The translations under genes were made by a program, and so were the position numbers. Under the pieces are notes generated by a model. The model had not been told where the DNA came from, made no database searches, and worked only from the letters and a program-made list of their open reading frames with translations. This document shows positions 28,001-43,300 of a stretch of DNA of 64,000 nt, one piece after another. Within the stretch, counting starts at the first letter, position 1. The number at the start of each line of letters is the position of its first letter. This DNA is from Paraspadella gotoi (taxonomy: Eukaryota; Chaetognatha): assembly GCA_051294375.1 (NCBI GenBank), contig CM119268.1, positions 4,537,454-4,601,453 on the forward strand. The letters are read 5' to 3'.

Positions 28001-30530
28001 CACTTATGAGAGAGCTGCGCACATCAGATGCGTGATCCGGACCTTCTTTTAGTCTCTTTTTTAAATGAATAGGCTGTAGGCACACTAGCCAAATAAGCGC
28101 TTATTCAGAGTTTTATCTCTCTAAATCGCTTAACATTTTTTCCTCGGGGATCCGTTTGGGATCAAATCTTTGTTTCTGGTGATGAAACTGTCTACATCAA
28201 TGTCTTGTGATTCAGCTATTTTTGTGTATATCTCGTCTTTTTTTTTAATAAACCTTACATATAATGAAAAAAAGAAGTAACGTGTACAGAGAACTCTAAT
28301 ATATCTTGTTATTACCTTACTCACATTCATTTGCTACCATCACAGCATACTCCACAACGTCATTGGCGTCAGCTTTACTCCTCACAAGTTTTGCAATCTA
28401 CTTCGAGCTCTCTAGCTTTTCTTGCCGCGCGGTGCTCGTTCGTTTCCCTTCTGCCAACACGTTTACTCACAGTTACTCGATGCAGTTATTTCAACAACTA
28501 TTTGCGCGCTAAATCACATCTTGACGTCTGCACGCTATATAGCTTCAAACCCCTGAACATTGCTACAAGTTTTCTTTTTTCGACAAATTACTTTCCCCCT
28601 TCTATACTTTTAACTCTCTCCTCCCTCCTAACTAGAACACGTGCAACTTACTTTCTAACTTTCGCTTATATTGCGAGTACTCTATTCCCTTTACTCTCTC
28701 TCTAGAAATTGGCGTTAGGCTATATGTGAGACTATTGCTTATGCTATATACTTTGCATGTTTTGTATTTAGTGGAATTGGACATTGTGTGTGGGACGTCA
28801 ATGTTGCTGTGTGGAAGCCTCTCCTGACCCTGTTGGTGGGACAGCCGGAATCGATTGTGCGGTGTGGGGCGGCGTGGGCTGTTCTCAACCACCAACTTTA
28901 GAACGTGAATCATAGCTTGAGGGAGATCGAATCGTCCTCTCGATCACGCTTCAAAGAGTGGCTCGAGGTCATTTTTGAATGTTACAACCATGAGACTCCT
29001 CTCCCTATATTACTCTTGCAGAACCAGTTTCTGGCTCACGCATGGACAGCACGAGGCTGTCACAGGAAGTCTCCACCATCAAACAGTTATCGGCTCTCAG
29101 AAGGACAATGCTTCGCAATAGCCATTTTAGCTCTCTCTCCTCTCTCAATCTCTCTCTTTTTCACCTTTCACCAATTTCAAACTTAGCCTATTTTCTTCTT
29201 TCCCCTTCCTCACCTTCAAGCTGTGTGCTTTTCTCCCAAACTGACACTGCCTCCTTTTTCTCTATATTCTTTTGTTTTCACCACTCTCATTTCTCCACTT
29301 ATCTCTTTCTCTCTCTCTCTCTACTCCTACATTTTTCTTCCTCTATCATACTTCTCTCCCTCCACTCTTTCTCTTCTTTCACCAATCATATGGACATTGT
29401 GGTTTGTTAAAAAGTCGCTCAACCCCATTGTTTACCCCTCCACCACCCGTTCCCACCCATCTCATTTCTGCCACTGCACCGCACTTGCCGCTTTCTCCGA
29501 GAAACTTAAATTACTTTCTCTACCAGGTTACAGTGCGAATTAGTTCATTTCGCAGAAATGCTCTTCAATAGTGACTTCTTTTGCTTAATTCTGCCGCCTA
29601 TAATTCTATTATAATATAACAGCTCGTCTTTGGCAGTACACGACTCTCAAGGTTAAAACCTCAAACAGCGCGTTTGCGAGTACTTTTTAAATGTGAGACG
29701 AGAGCTCTAAAACACTCTTATCTAATTATCAACAAGAAAAACCAAATAAAATAACAAAAGACGAATATGCTTATAGGTTGCGAAGCGAAGTCGGAGAGGG
29801 AGTAGGGGGGGACGTATAAAGAAGATAGGCATAGAAGGCTTGCGGGACCAAATAGCAAGTAACTTTCTACGTGTTTGCGACCAAATTGCAAGTCAGTTTA
29901 CTACGTACTTGCGACCAAATTGCGAAAGCAGTCCCAGTACGTGCTTGTTTCCCAAAGTGCAGAGCAACTGGAGGGGAAAGTCATCGGCCAAAAACATAGT
30001 TGGCGTTCGTTTATAAAAAAAAAAAGGAGATGCGAAGGAGGAAAAGAAATTGAAGAGACGTGAGAGAGAGAGAGAGAGGAGATGCTGACGTCAGGCAAAT
30101 TAGTAGCTGAGTATTTTGATGTTGAATTTTGAGTGTAAGNNNNNNNNNNNNNNNNNNNNNNNNNCGGGTTAATCAACCTTTAGGTGCTGCAGCCTGATCC
30201 GAATATGAAAAACAAACGATTGCTTGTTTTTTCGAATATATTATAACATTTTAAAATCCGGATTAGAACTAACTTCCGTTTCTTCGATAACAATAGACAT
30301 TAACTTACAACTCCGATGACAATCGATTCAGGGCGTGAAAGTTTTGGGAATCTCCGCTCCCACATCTACAATCGAGTTTTTCTTGTTTTTTTTATTTTCC
30401 TCACCTTCCATTTTTTTTAAAGGAAAACTTCCCTTCACAATAATGTAGGAAACAAAAGTTCAAATTCAAAATTAATCGATCGGTTAAAATTAATTTTAAT
30501 CGGTGACAAACCGTTACTTCTACTTCTAGT
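25096..30530. other. Intergenic DNA, large gap, no supported gene
   Basis: Ns fill 25466-26354. CACGTGA sites occur at about 25361 and 27632. Pyrimidine-rich stretches lie at 27720-27900 and 29130-29380, and a 25-N gap at 30140-30164. Positions about 29845-29950 hold three copies of a roughly 42-bp unit around GCGACCAAATTGC. I looked for spliced frames and found none with matching phases. Confidence 0.5.
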
Positions 30531-34835
<4,305 letters not shown>

Positions 34836-35205
34836 CGCGGAGCAACTCTATAAGCAACTTTTAAGTCGGTCGGTCGGTCGGTCGGTCGGTATGTCTATCC
34901 GTCGGTATGTCCCACTTTGGTTAAAAATGCATATAATTTGCCTATAGTTTGTTCTTCATTTGTTAAGACAGTAAAAAACTCAAATTTAAGGGACTGCTTG
35001 CGCCGCTTTCAGGAATTCCTAAAACTATAAGGAATAAAAGAAGGAATTTTGATGCAGTTCATGTCATAAATATGTGGACAAAAAAGTTTTTTAATCATGT
35101 CATGTTATATCATGTTATGTCATATCATATGATCCAAGGGAAATACACGTAAAAATAAAGTCATTGCAGCGCGACACATTGGAATTACCGTTTTAGGTTT
35201 TTTTT
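34836..35205 (+). mobile_element. Dispersed family A, near-complete copy
   Basis: It starts at the palindromic end (CGAGTACTCGCGGAGCAACT), then CAACTTTTAAGTCGGTC and a (GGTC)n tract, TATGTC-TCCCACTT-GGTTAAAAATGC, TTTGTTAAGACAG, GGGACTGCT-GCGCC, CCTAAAACTATAAGGAATAA, GATGCAG, a TCATGT-rich stretch, and finally GCGCGACACATTGGAAT-ACCGTT. Related copies lie at 51010-51465, 54255-54520, 54785-55080 and 55705-55985. There is no reading frame, so it must be mobilised in trans if it is mobile. Confidence 0.65.
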
Positions 35206-35389
35206 TTTTTTTTTTCATTTATCTCTTTATCTTTCTTTCCCTTCGTCTTCTTATTAACTTCATAATCCACCTTCGCCACCAGATTCTTTCGGCTAAATTT
35301 TCCCAGAGCGGACCATTTCTCTTCCTTTATCCTTTAATAGATTATATTTTTATTATTTAACCAAAATATGTTTTTAAACTTATAACACA

Positions 35390-35660
35390 ATCTCTAACCG
35401 TAATCGGTACCCTTAAATCCTTATCCGTAATAATTAATTATAATTAATAAAGAAAACAAAGTTTTGATTAACAAATTAACGATTTAATTAAACCATTAAA
35501 CTTAAACTTTGATCCCTAACGCTAATCGTTAGGATAATTTCTAACCCTAATCCGTAACCTTAATCCCTATCTCTAACCTCAAACCTAATATTTACCCTAA
35601 AAAGTTCACTCGATTCTAAATTTAGGACGAAATGGGGCGTTTTGGGAAAATAAGGCCTAA
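35390..35660 (+). repeat. Dispersed family C: telomere-like degenerate array with GCG-TTTT flank
   Basis: Degenerate TAACCCTAATC units (35390-35600) end in GGACGAAATGGGGCGTTTTG, followed by GGAAAATAAGGCC. The same combination recurs at about 47975-48265, 52660-53045, 56020-56225 and (partial) 61290-61345. Confidence 0.55.
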
Positions 35661-37075
35661 TTTTTCCGCCCCACCCGCCCCCCCATTCCAACCCGCCCCC
35701 CCATTCCAACCCACATTAAAACGTCCTTCATCAAATCTCCATTACGGTTATTTTTTTGATCGATCGGTCGTTGACGGTTTTGGTAACCGATGGAACTTTT
35801 TTTGGTTCCATCACTTTTGGTCATTCGCGCGACGTTTTTTTCTTCTTCGTCCTCGCCACTTCTAAAAAAAAAAAAATATCCGAGTGGCGCAACATCTAAA
35901 AAAATTATTGGTGTCCGTGACTTAAATACTTAAATAAGAATAATCTTTTTTTTAAGATTCTGTTAGTTCGGTTCAATTCCATTTGTGACTTTTTCGAAAT
36001 CTAATTCTTGTGACGCATTAATTCATGAATAAATATTATCTTTATCTTCCAACTCCTAATTGAAAATGTTTCAAAGAACCAGAAGCCAATTGCCCTGTCT
36101 TATCCGCCAATCAACATGATGGACGCGAGGAAAGACAGAAATTTCGACAGACTGACCCACAAATTTTAGGCCCCAGACTCTTGCTACTTCTCCCTGCGGA
36201 ATATCATCTCCATCTCTCTCTCGCTCTTTCTCTTTTCTCTCTCTCTCTCTCTCTCTCGATCTCTTTCTCTTCGCTGCTCATCCTCTCTCTCGTCTGCTCT
36301 TCTTTCTCCTCTTTCTTCTCTCTCTCTCGCGTCTCTACGTCTCCTTCTCTCTCTCTCTCTCAGAAATTGAAACCTAACGAACTTTTCAGATCTTTCAGCT
36401 TCACTTTCAACTTTTTTATGGTAGAAAATTTGCTTCTGCGAGGCGTCCTTCTTTCGTCGATGTTTTAGGCGCCTCCGTCCTTGCCGGTCACCGCCTTCGC
36501 TCACTAACTCTTGTTTCTTTTTCTCTTCAAAAACAACTATAACACACATTTTCGCTCCTTCACTGCGTCTCCTCTCTTTCACACTCTCGTATGTCGTCCT
36601 CTCTCCCTTCGTCGTCGTCTCCGATCTCTTTCTCTCCTGATCGTCTGTCTCGTGCTGCATCGAGATTGGTGTCTTCGTCTCTCTATAATCCCCTCAGATC
36701 GGCTCGTCTCTCGTTCTCTCTCTAATCTCTCTCTATCTGCTCTCTCTCTTTTTCCTTCCACATTTCTTCTTTCTTCCTAACGTAAGTCTGTCCTCTTTCT
36801 CTCCTTCTTTCCAGCCTCTTCCACCTTCGTTCTTTTCTCCTTTTCCTCTCTTCTTCGCGTCCTCTTTTTTTCTCTTAATTCCTTCCTCTTCTCAGCTTTG
36901 CTCCCGTTTCCTTTCTTTCTTTCCTTCCTTTCCTCCCTTCCTTCTTTTCTCCCTTCTCTCCTCGAAACGAAGAAAAAAAGCTCGTGGAAAATGGAGTGCT
37001 TGGGCGGCAAGGTGGCATCGAAACCGGAGGCTTTTTATCCCTAAAATACCGAGAGCGAGCATTAGAGAAAGTGTC

Positions 37076-37114
<39 letters not shown>

Positions 37115-37739
37115 GAGAGAGAGAGAGAGAGAGGAGGAGGGAGAGAGAGAGAGAGAGGTAGAAAGAGTAGGGNNNNNNNNNNNNNNNNNNNNNNNNNGAG
37201 AGTGGATCGAGGATTGAGAGAGAGAGAGAGGAGAAGAAGAGAGGGAGAGAGAGGGAGAGTAAATGAAGTTGAGATGCAAGAGGAAGTTGATAGGTTGAAG
37301 AGGAGAAAGAGAGAACGAGACAAGAAGAAGAGAGGGCAGGAAGGAGGAGACCTTGGAGGAAAGGCGACAAGAAAGAGAGAGACTAGGGATAAGGGACGGA
37401 GAGAGTGAGAGAGAGGAATGGAAGTGCGTGAAGAGAGAAAGAAAGAAAAAGGAAAGAGAAGAGGAAAAGAGGAAGAATAGGAGCGAGAGGTGATGGAGAA
37501 CAAGAGAGACGTGATGGAAAGAGGCGAGAGAAGAATGAGGAACGGGAGAGGAAGAGATGGAAAAGGAAGATAGAAAGGAGGAAATAGAAGGAAGAAGAAA
37601 AAGAAGAAGTAGAAAAAGAGAAGAGAGGAGAGAGTGAAAAAAAGAAAAAATCAAAAGTCTGAAGACAGAAGATAATTGGAAGAACTGAGAGGAGAGAGAG
37701 AGGAAGAGGAGATGACGAGGAGAGAAGAGAAGAGAGAGA

Positions 37740-37793
<54 letters not shown>

Positions 37794-38353
37794 TGAGAGT
37801 AGAGGATGAGAGAGCGCCTTCATTTTTCTTTCCAATCAAGGCCATCTCACGGTCGCATCGGGGGAGACGTCATTAATCTCGAGACAAAGCGAGATTTTCT
37901 CTCCAAAACCCGAATCCCAAATTGTCAGGTTTGAAATAAGAATCATAAGATGCATTTGGGGCTCGGTAAAATTAAAAACTATAAAACATTAAATCATATA
38001 AAAAATCACGCTTTATTCAAATTTAATCATTTCTTGAGCACAAACAGTTTTATTTAAATCAGAACAAATGAGATTTAAAATCAAATTCGATCGATTTATT
38101 CTATTTTAATAATAATGATAATTCCGTCATCTTTAATCTATTTCGTTTCATTTCGTGACATCTCACAACACAAACGACATTAACAAGCATAATTCTCCCT
38201 TAATTCACTTCCTTTACTGTTATTTTTCAATGCGTTTACGTGATTTCTCCCAACGTGAATAATTAGCGAATTAATTCCGAGATTTAAATTTAAAATTTAT
38301 CAAATTATAGTGAGTATTTTTTTTTCTACGTCGTCGTCTTGAATTTTACGCCG
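35661..38353. other. Purine/pyrimidine-rich region between repeats and the EVH1 gene 3' end
   Basis: CT-rich sequence (36210-36960) is followed by GA-rich sequence (37075-37810) with a 25-N gap at 37173-37197. Positions 37980-38110 hold several TTTATT sites that would be AATAAA on the minus strand, so the 3' UTR and poly(A) site of the EVH1 gene probably lie between about 38010 and 38353. No other gene. Confidence 0.5.
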
Positions 38354-38369
38354 TCAGCGTTTCGACGGA

Positions 38370-38411
<42 letters not shown>

Positions 38412-38622
38412 TGTATCGTCAAAGACGAATTCGAAGTGATGTCCGCGGTTAGCTGCGGCGTCTTCGTCGTCATAGGTGGCGGCTGCGATGGCGGCGCTGT
38501 CGGCTGAACGGAGGCGGCAGTCGGCGGCGCGCAGTTGCCGGATTGACTGACGCCGGAATCGTCGGCTTTTGCGCCGGCGACCTCGAGCTCTACGTTTGTT
38601 TCTTCGCCAGTCAAAGGTTTTT
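38354..38622 (-). CDS. Probable terminal exon of the EVH1 gene
   Basis: It follows TTTTTTTAG with two leading bases, the phase needed by the 41254 donor. It encodes KPLTGEETNVELEVAGAKAD, a Thr/Pro/Gln-rich stretch, a run of about 15 prolines (38370-38411) and PSKR before TGA at 38356-38354. The 2.6-kb intron between is filled by a satellite. It could instead belong to another minus-strand gene. Confidence 0.5.
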
Positions 38623-40281
38623 CTAAAAAAAATAAAAAAGAAAACAGTTAAGCCGTTGCATTCTTCCCTTTCATTTGCATATTGGAGTAAATTAGTTTTA
38701 TTCCATTTTAATATTGCTGTAAATTTGTTTAATAAATTTCATTTTCGTCTTGCAGTAAATTTATTTCATTTCGTTTTGATTTATTTTCATATCGCGGTAT
38801 AATTGAATAATAATATTTGTTTTTTTATAAAAAAACCGTCGACACAAACAAAACAACAATTCCCAAACTCCCAATCGCCGCAGAAAAGAACATTCCTCCG
38901 TTTCTCTCGGCCAGAAACGGAAACCCCCCACTCCACCCCAACAGAGGCTCGAAAATTATAAGCACCACCTGCAAAATTCCCCTAACTCCTTCATCGCCTG
39001 CCAATCAAGTATACACAGAGGCCTCGATTATAAAAGCACCAACCCGAATTCTAACCCTCATTCGCCCTCAAAATCAAGTAACACGAGGTCGAATTATAGC
39101 ACCACCCGCAAAATCTAACTCTCATTCGCCCAAATCAAGTAACACAGAAGGCTGGAAGATAAGCACCACGCAAAATCCCAACTCCAATTCGCCGCTGCAA
39201 AAGTTACACAGACTCGATTAATAAGCACTGCAAATTCGTCATTCCTCGATTCGGCCAATCAGTATAACCACAGAGTCGAATATAAGCGACCACCCTGAAA
39301 AATTCCTAACTCCCTCCGCCCTGCCAATCAAGTATACACAGAAGCCGAAATTAGCGACACACCTGAAATGTCGCTATTATTACGCCTGCCAAATCAAGTA
39401 TCACAGAGGCTCGAGATTAATTAACACCCTTGCAGTTCTGATCTCATCGCCTGCCAATCAATATACACAAGAGGGATATCACACTGCATTCCCTAACTCC
39501 TCATTCGGCTGCAATCAATATACAACAGAGGCTCGAGATATAAGCACCAGCGGCTGCAAGTAACTCCCTCACTCGCCCTGCCAATCAATGTTACACAGAG
39601 GCTCGAATTAATAAGCAGCTATCTGGCAAATTCCTAATCCTCATCGCCCTGACATCGTTTCAGCACACTGCAAATCTACTCCTATTCGCCACTCCAATAA
39701 GTTACACGAGACTCGAATGATAACAACCTGCAAAGTTCCTAACTCATTGTCCCCTGCCAAATCAAGTATACTACAGGTACGAATTAATAGAAACAATTGC
39801 AATCCTAACCATCGCCTGCAACAAGTATCAGAGGATTTAACACACCTGCAAATTCTACTCCTCTCGCTGCAATAAGTTACAAAGGGGCTGAAATAAAGCC
39901 CACCTGCAAACTCCCAATTCGCGCAGTCATCACGGGGCGCCGCTTCCAACATAGCATGACTACAAGACTTATCTTTACGAGTCAGGCATAGTCGACCGTG
40001 GGGGAAATGCGGGAGGGGAGGAAGAGAGGGGGAGCGGGGAAAAGGGAGAGAATACGAGGATGGGAGGGAGGCAGAGGAAAGAAATAGAGGATAGGGAAAG
40101 AAGGGAAAAGAAGTGGAAGGGCGAAGAAGAGAAAGGAGTAATGCAGCGGAGGCAGACGGGAGTGAAAGAGGAACAGAGATGGAAAAAAAAGGGAAAGTTA
40201 AAGTGAATAAAAGGAAAGGAGGGAGAAGACGGAGATTCAACGAAGGAAAATAAAAACTGTGTCAACGGGTAAAGAGAGGAG

Positions 40282-40317
<36 letters not shown>

Positions 40318-43300
40318 TAAGGAGAGAGAGAGGAAGAGAGAGAGAGACCTCCGCCACCCCTGGCCCCGGACCTCAAGGAAAGATCACTCACCATGCGCCC
40401 GCCAAAGTTAGGGTGTTGCGCTCTATTTGTATTTTAATGATACCATTTTACCAAATATAAATATGCAGACTTATGCATTTTTTGGTTCGTCACCCTTATA
40501 CGCAAGTATTGAATAGAAATGAATTTAAAAAAAAATACTCATATATAACTTTTAATTCGTAGTAGCCACAGACCGAGACGGAAAGAGGAGTATTACGGGT
40601 TAACACCAGCGAGGATAGATGTATCTCGGAAACTGACGAACGGGATCAAGGAGGCGCTTTGAGCTTCGGCCAAGTTTTCGGCGGAATGAGTGTTAAAGCA
40701 AGGTGAATGAAGAAGAAGATCCATGAGTAATTTTCGGAAATAATCAAAATTATTTTTTATACCATTTTTATTTAAGCTTATATAATATATGTATTTTTTC
40801 TCTTGTTTTTCTTAATATGAAACTTTACGATTCACGATCCCAAAAACAAAAAAGCGCAAATAGGGAATCGTAGTTCGCTTCTTTGTTTCCGTCGTTAAAA
40901 AAAAAAACATTTGAAGCAGATAACGTAAAGCGGTGACTTCAATTTCTTCTTGACGTCATTAGAATGTTTTTATTTGAATATTTTAGGATTTATCGTTTTA
41001 TCAAATTTCATGGATATCCTTTGTGGTTAAATGAGATATTATAACTAGTTTATTGTTGCTGAAACTTAAAGTCTTTAAAAATCCGATCCTAAGCTCAAAC
41101 AACAACAACAACAACTTAACCTTCTCAGCCTATTTGATCTTCGAGAGCGAATCCCACGTCCCGAACATTTCTCAGAAATGAAACGAGTCAATCGGCCGAT
41201 CTGTGCGAGGACGACGACAAAGTACGGACATACGGACCGATCCATCGCCTCACCTCCAACATCTTCGCTCCTCTTCTTCTTCAAATTTCTCAATTTCAAT
41301 TCCGCCAAAAAATCTGTCGTCGTCGTCGTCGTCGTCGTCGTTTTCGTCGGCGTTGCCTTCAGACCCGCGGCGCCGCGATTCTTCAACTCGTCAAGAAAGT
41401 TTCCGGCTCGACCGGCGCTCTTTTCCGGCGCCGGAATGGAATTAGACGCGTCGGCGGATTTTAATTTCGCCGCCGAGAGCGCCGCTGCGAGAGAACCTGA
41501 CCCGGGGGCGTGGCCGGGCGGTGGAGGGGCGGAAGGAGCTGGAGGTGGCGGTGGCGGCGGCGGTGGCGGCGGTGGCGGCGGTGGAGGAGGAGCGGACGGG
41601 GGTGGAGGTGGAGGAGGAGGAGCAGAAAAAGGAGGAAGTGTCGTCGGTGCCATTGAGGGTGCCATCGGTGGCGCTATAGACAATTCCATCATCGGTGCCG
41701 CCATAGGCGCCATTGGCGCTGCCATCATGGACGCAATCGGCGGCGCCATTGATGTTGCCATTTGCTGCGTCATATGAGGCGGCAACGGTGGCACCGGCGC
41801 CATTGGTCCTCGCTTCATCGATGCCATCGTTGCATGATGCAATGTTCCATAAAGATTTTCTCCTTGACGAGGAGACTGATAGTACAATTTCGAGGCCATT
41901 GCGGAGCCTTGGTCAGAATTCGCGCGCTCGTGGTGCGCTACAACTCGATGATAGCCCGAATTTGTCTGACCGTGGTACGAATTTGTGCGCTCGTGGTGCG
42001 CCAGCGTGCGTTCATGGCGTGGATTTCCATAAGTGTCGTAATTGTGAGGGGAGTTGGCTGAATAACCGAAGCCGTGAGCCGATTCGATTCCGTGCGAGGA
42101 ATACTGATTGTACGTCTGTTCAAAGGAACTCGAATGACTTCTATTCTCTGGTTCAATTTCACGACGTTGATTTAGGATCTGGGATACCGATTCGTACGTA
42201 TGGTCCAATGAGCCGGTACTGCCATAATGATTTTCTTTTCCATGTGTCGCGGTCAAAGAAATCCGTAAAGAGGGTCTCTCCTGCGATCCCGGACGCGTTT
42301 ACGCATGCTCGAGAGAACCCGAGCTTCCGTATTGATCCCGAGACAAGGCTCCTTGACTCTGGTCAAAATACGCAGAACGATCATAATTCTGCGTTTGAGA
42401 ATAATCTACGCCTTGGTTTCGATCAAAGGAACCAAAATGACCGGAGGTTTGAGCTAATGATCCTGAGCTCCCGTAATGATCCATCGAGCTCAAACCTTTG
42501 TTGCGTTCAAATGACCCCGAATGATCGTAACAGCGGTCAAGGTGACTGGAGTTCACAAAGTGATCCCTCGATTCTTGATTGCTATCCAAGGAGCCGCATT
42601 GGCCAATGTCGCGCCTTTTTGACATTCGATCGAGCGATCCCGAACGCACTTCGCCGTCCAGCGATCGAAAATGGGCGTGGCCATGCGCGGAAATCCGAGG
42701 CGCTGGAGGAGGAGGGTTTCGCGGAGGCGTCCGTGGAATGTCCCGTCGATGAAAGGAAGACGAAGGATGTAGTCGAGCGGGAATCGCGCCTTGCATCTCG
42801 TTACATCCGGGGGATGATATCGCCTCTTGGAAACGATCGTCGCCGACGGCTTGAAAGGATCCCGATTCGGGATCTTCTCGCGCCCTCTGAAGCATCCGGC
42901 CTTTGGGTGACAACCCAGAGGGTCTGTCTCGACCCCGAGACGATGATGGGTCGGGTTTCCTCATCGACGACCCACTCTCCTCTCTCCCTCTCCGCATCAA
43001 GTTCTCGCACATCTCCACTTGACGCAACAACATCGTCTTCAATACCATCTGCTCTCTCTCCAACTCTTCCTCGTTGGCGCCGGGGACGTACTTGAAGATC
43101 CTTTCTAGCGCCGACTCCAGGGTCGGCGCCGCGTCGGGAAGCGGCGGCGGGGGCGGCGGCGTCGACAGCGTTGCCAGCTCCGTCAACGCAGCCTCCAATC
43201 CATCGCCGAACCGACGCGCTTCGGATTCGTCGGCAAAGTTGAAGCCGAACGTCGATTTTGGATCCGATTCGAGGCTGGAGAGAAATTGGGGAAGAGAAAT

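Noticed and set aside
35632-35865. Plus frame starting MGRFGKIRPNFS with PPAPP repeats
   Set aside because: It begins inside the family C flank box; similar text occurs in other copies of that repeat.
40572-40710. 46-codon plus-strand stretch (ending GQVFGGMSVKAR) between CACAG and AAG-GTGAAT
   Set aside because: It has plausible splice sites but is short, isolated and antisense within an EVH1 gene intron; no partner exon found.
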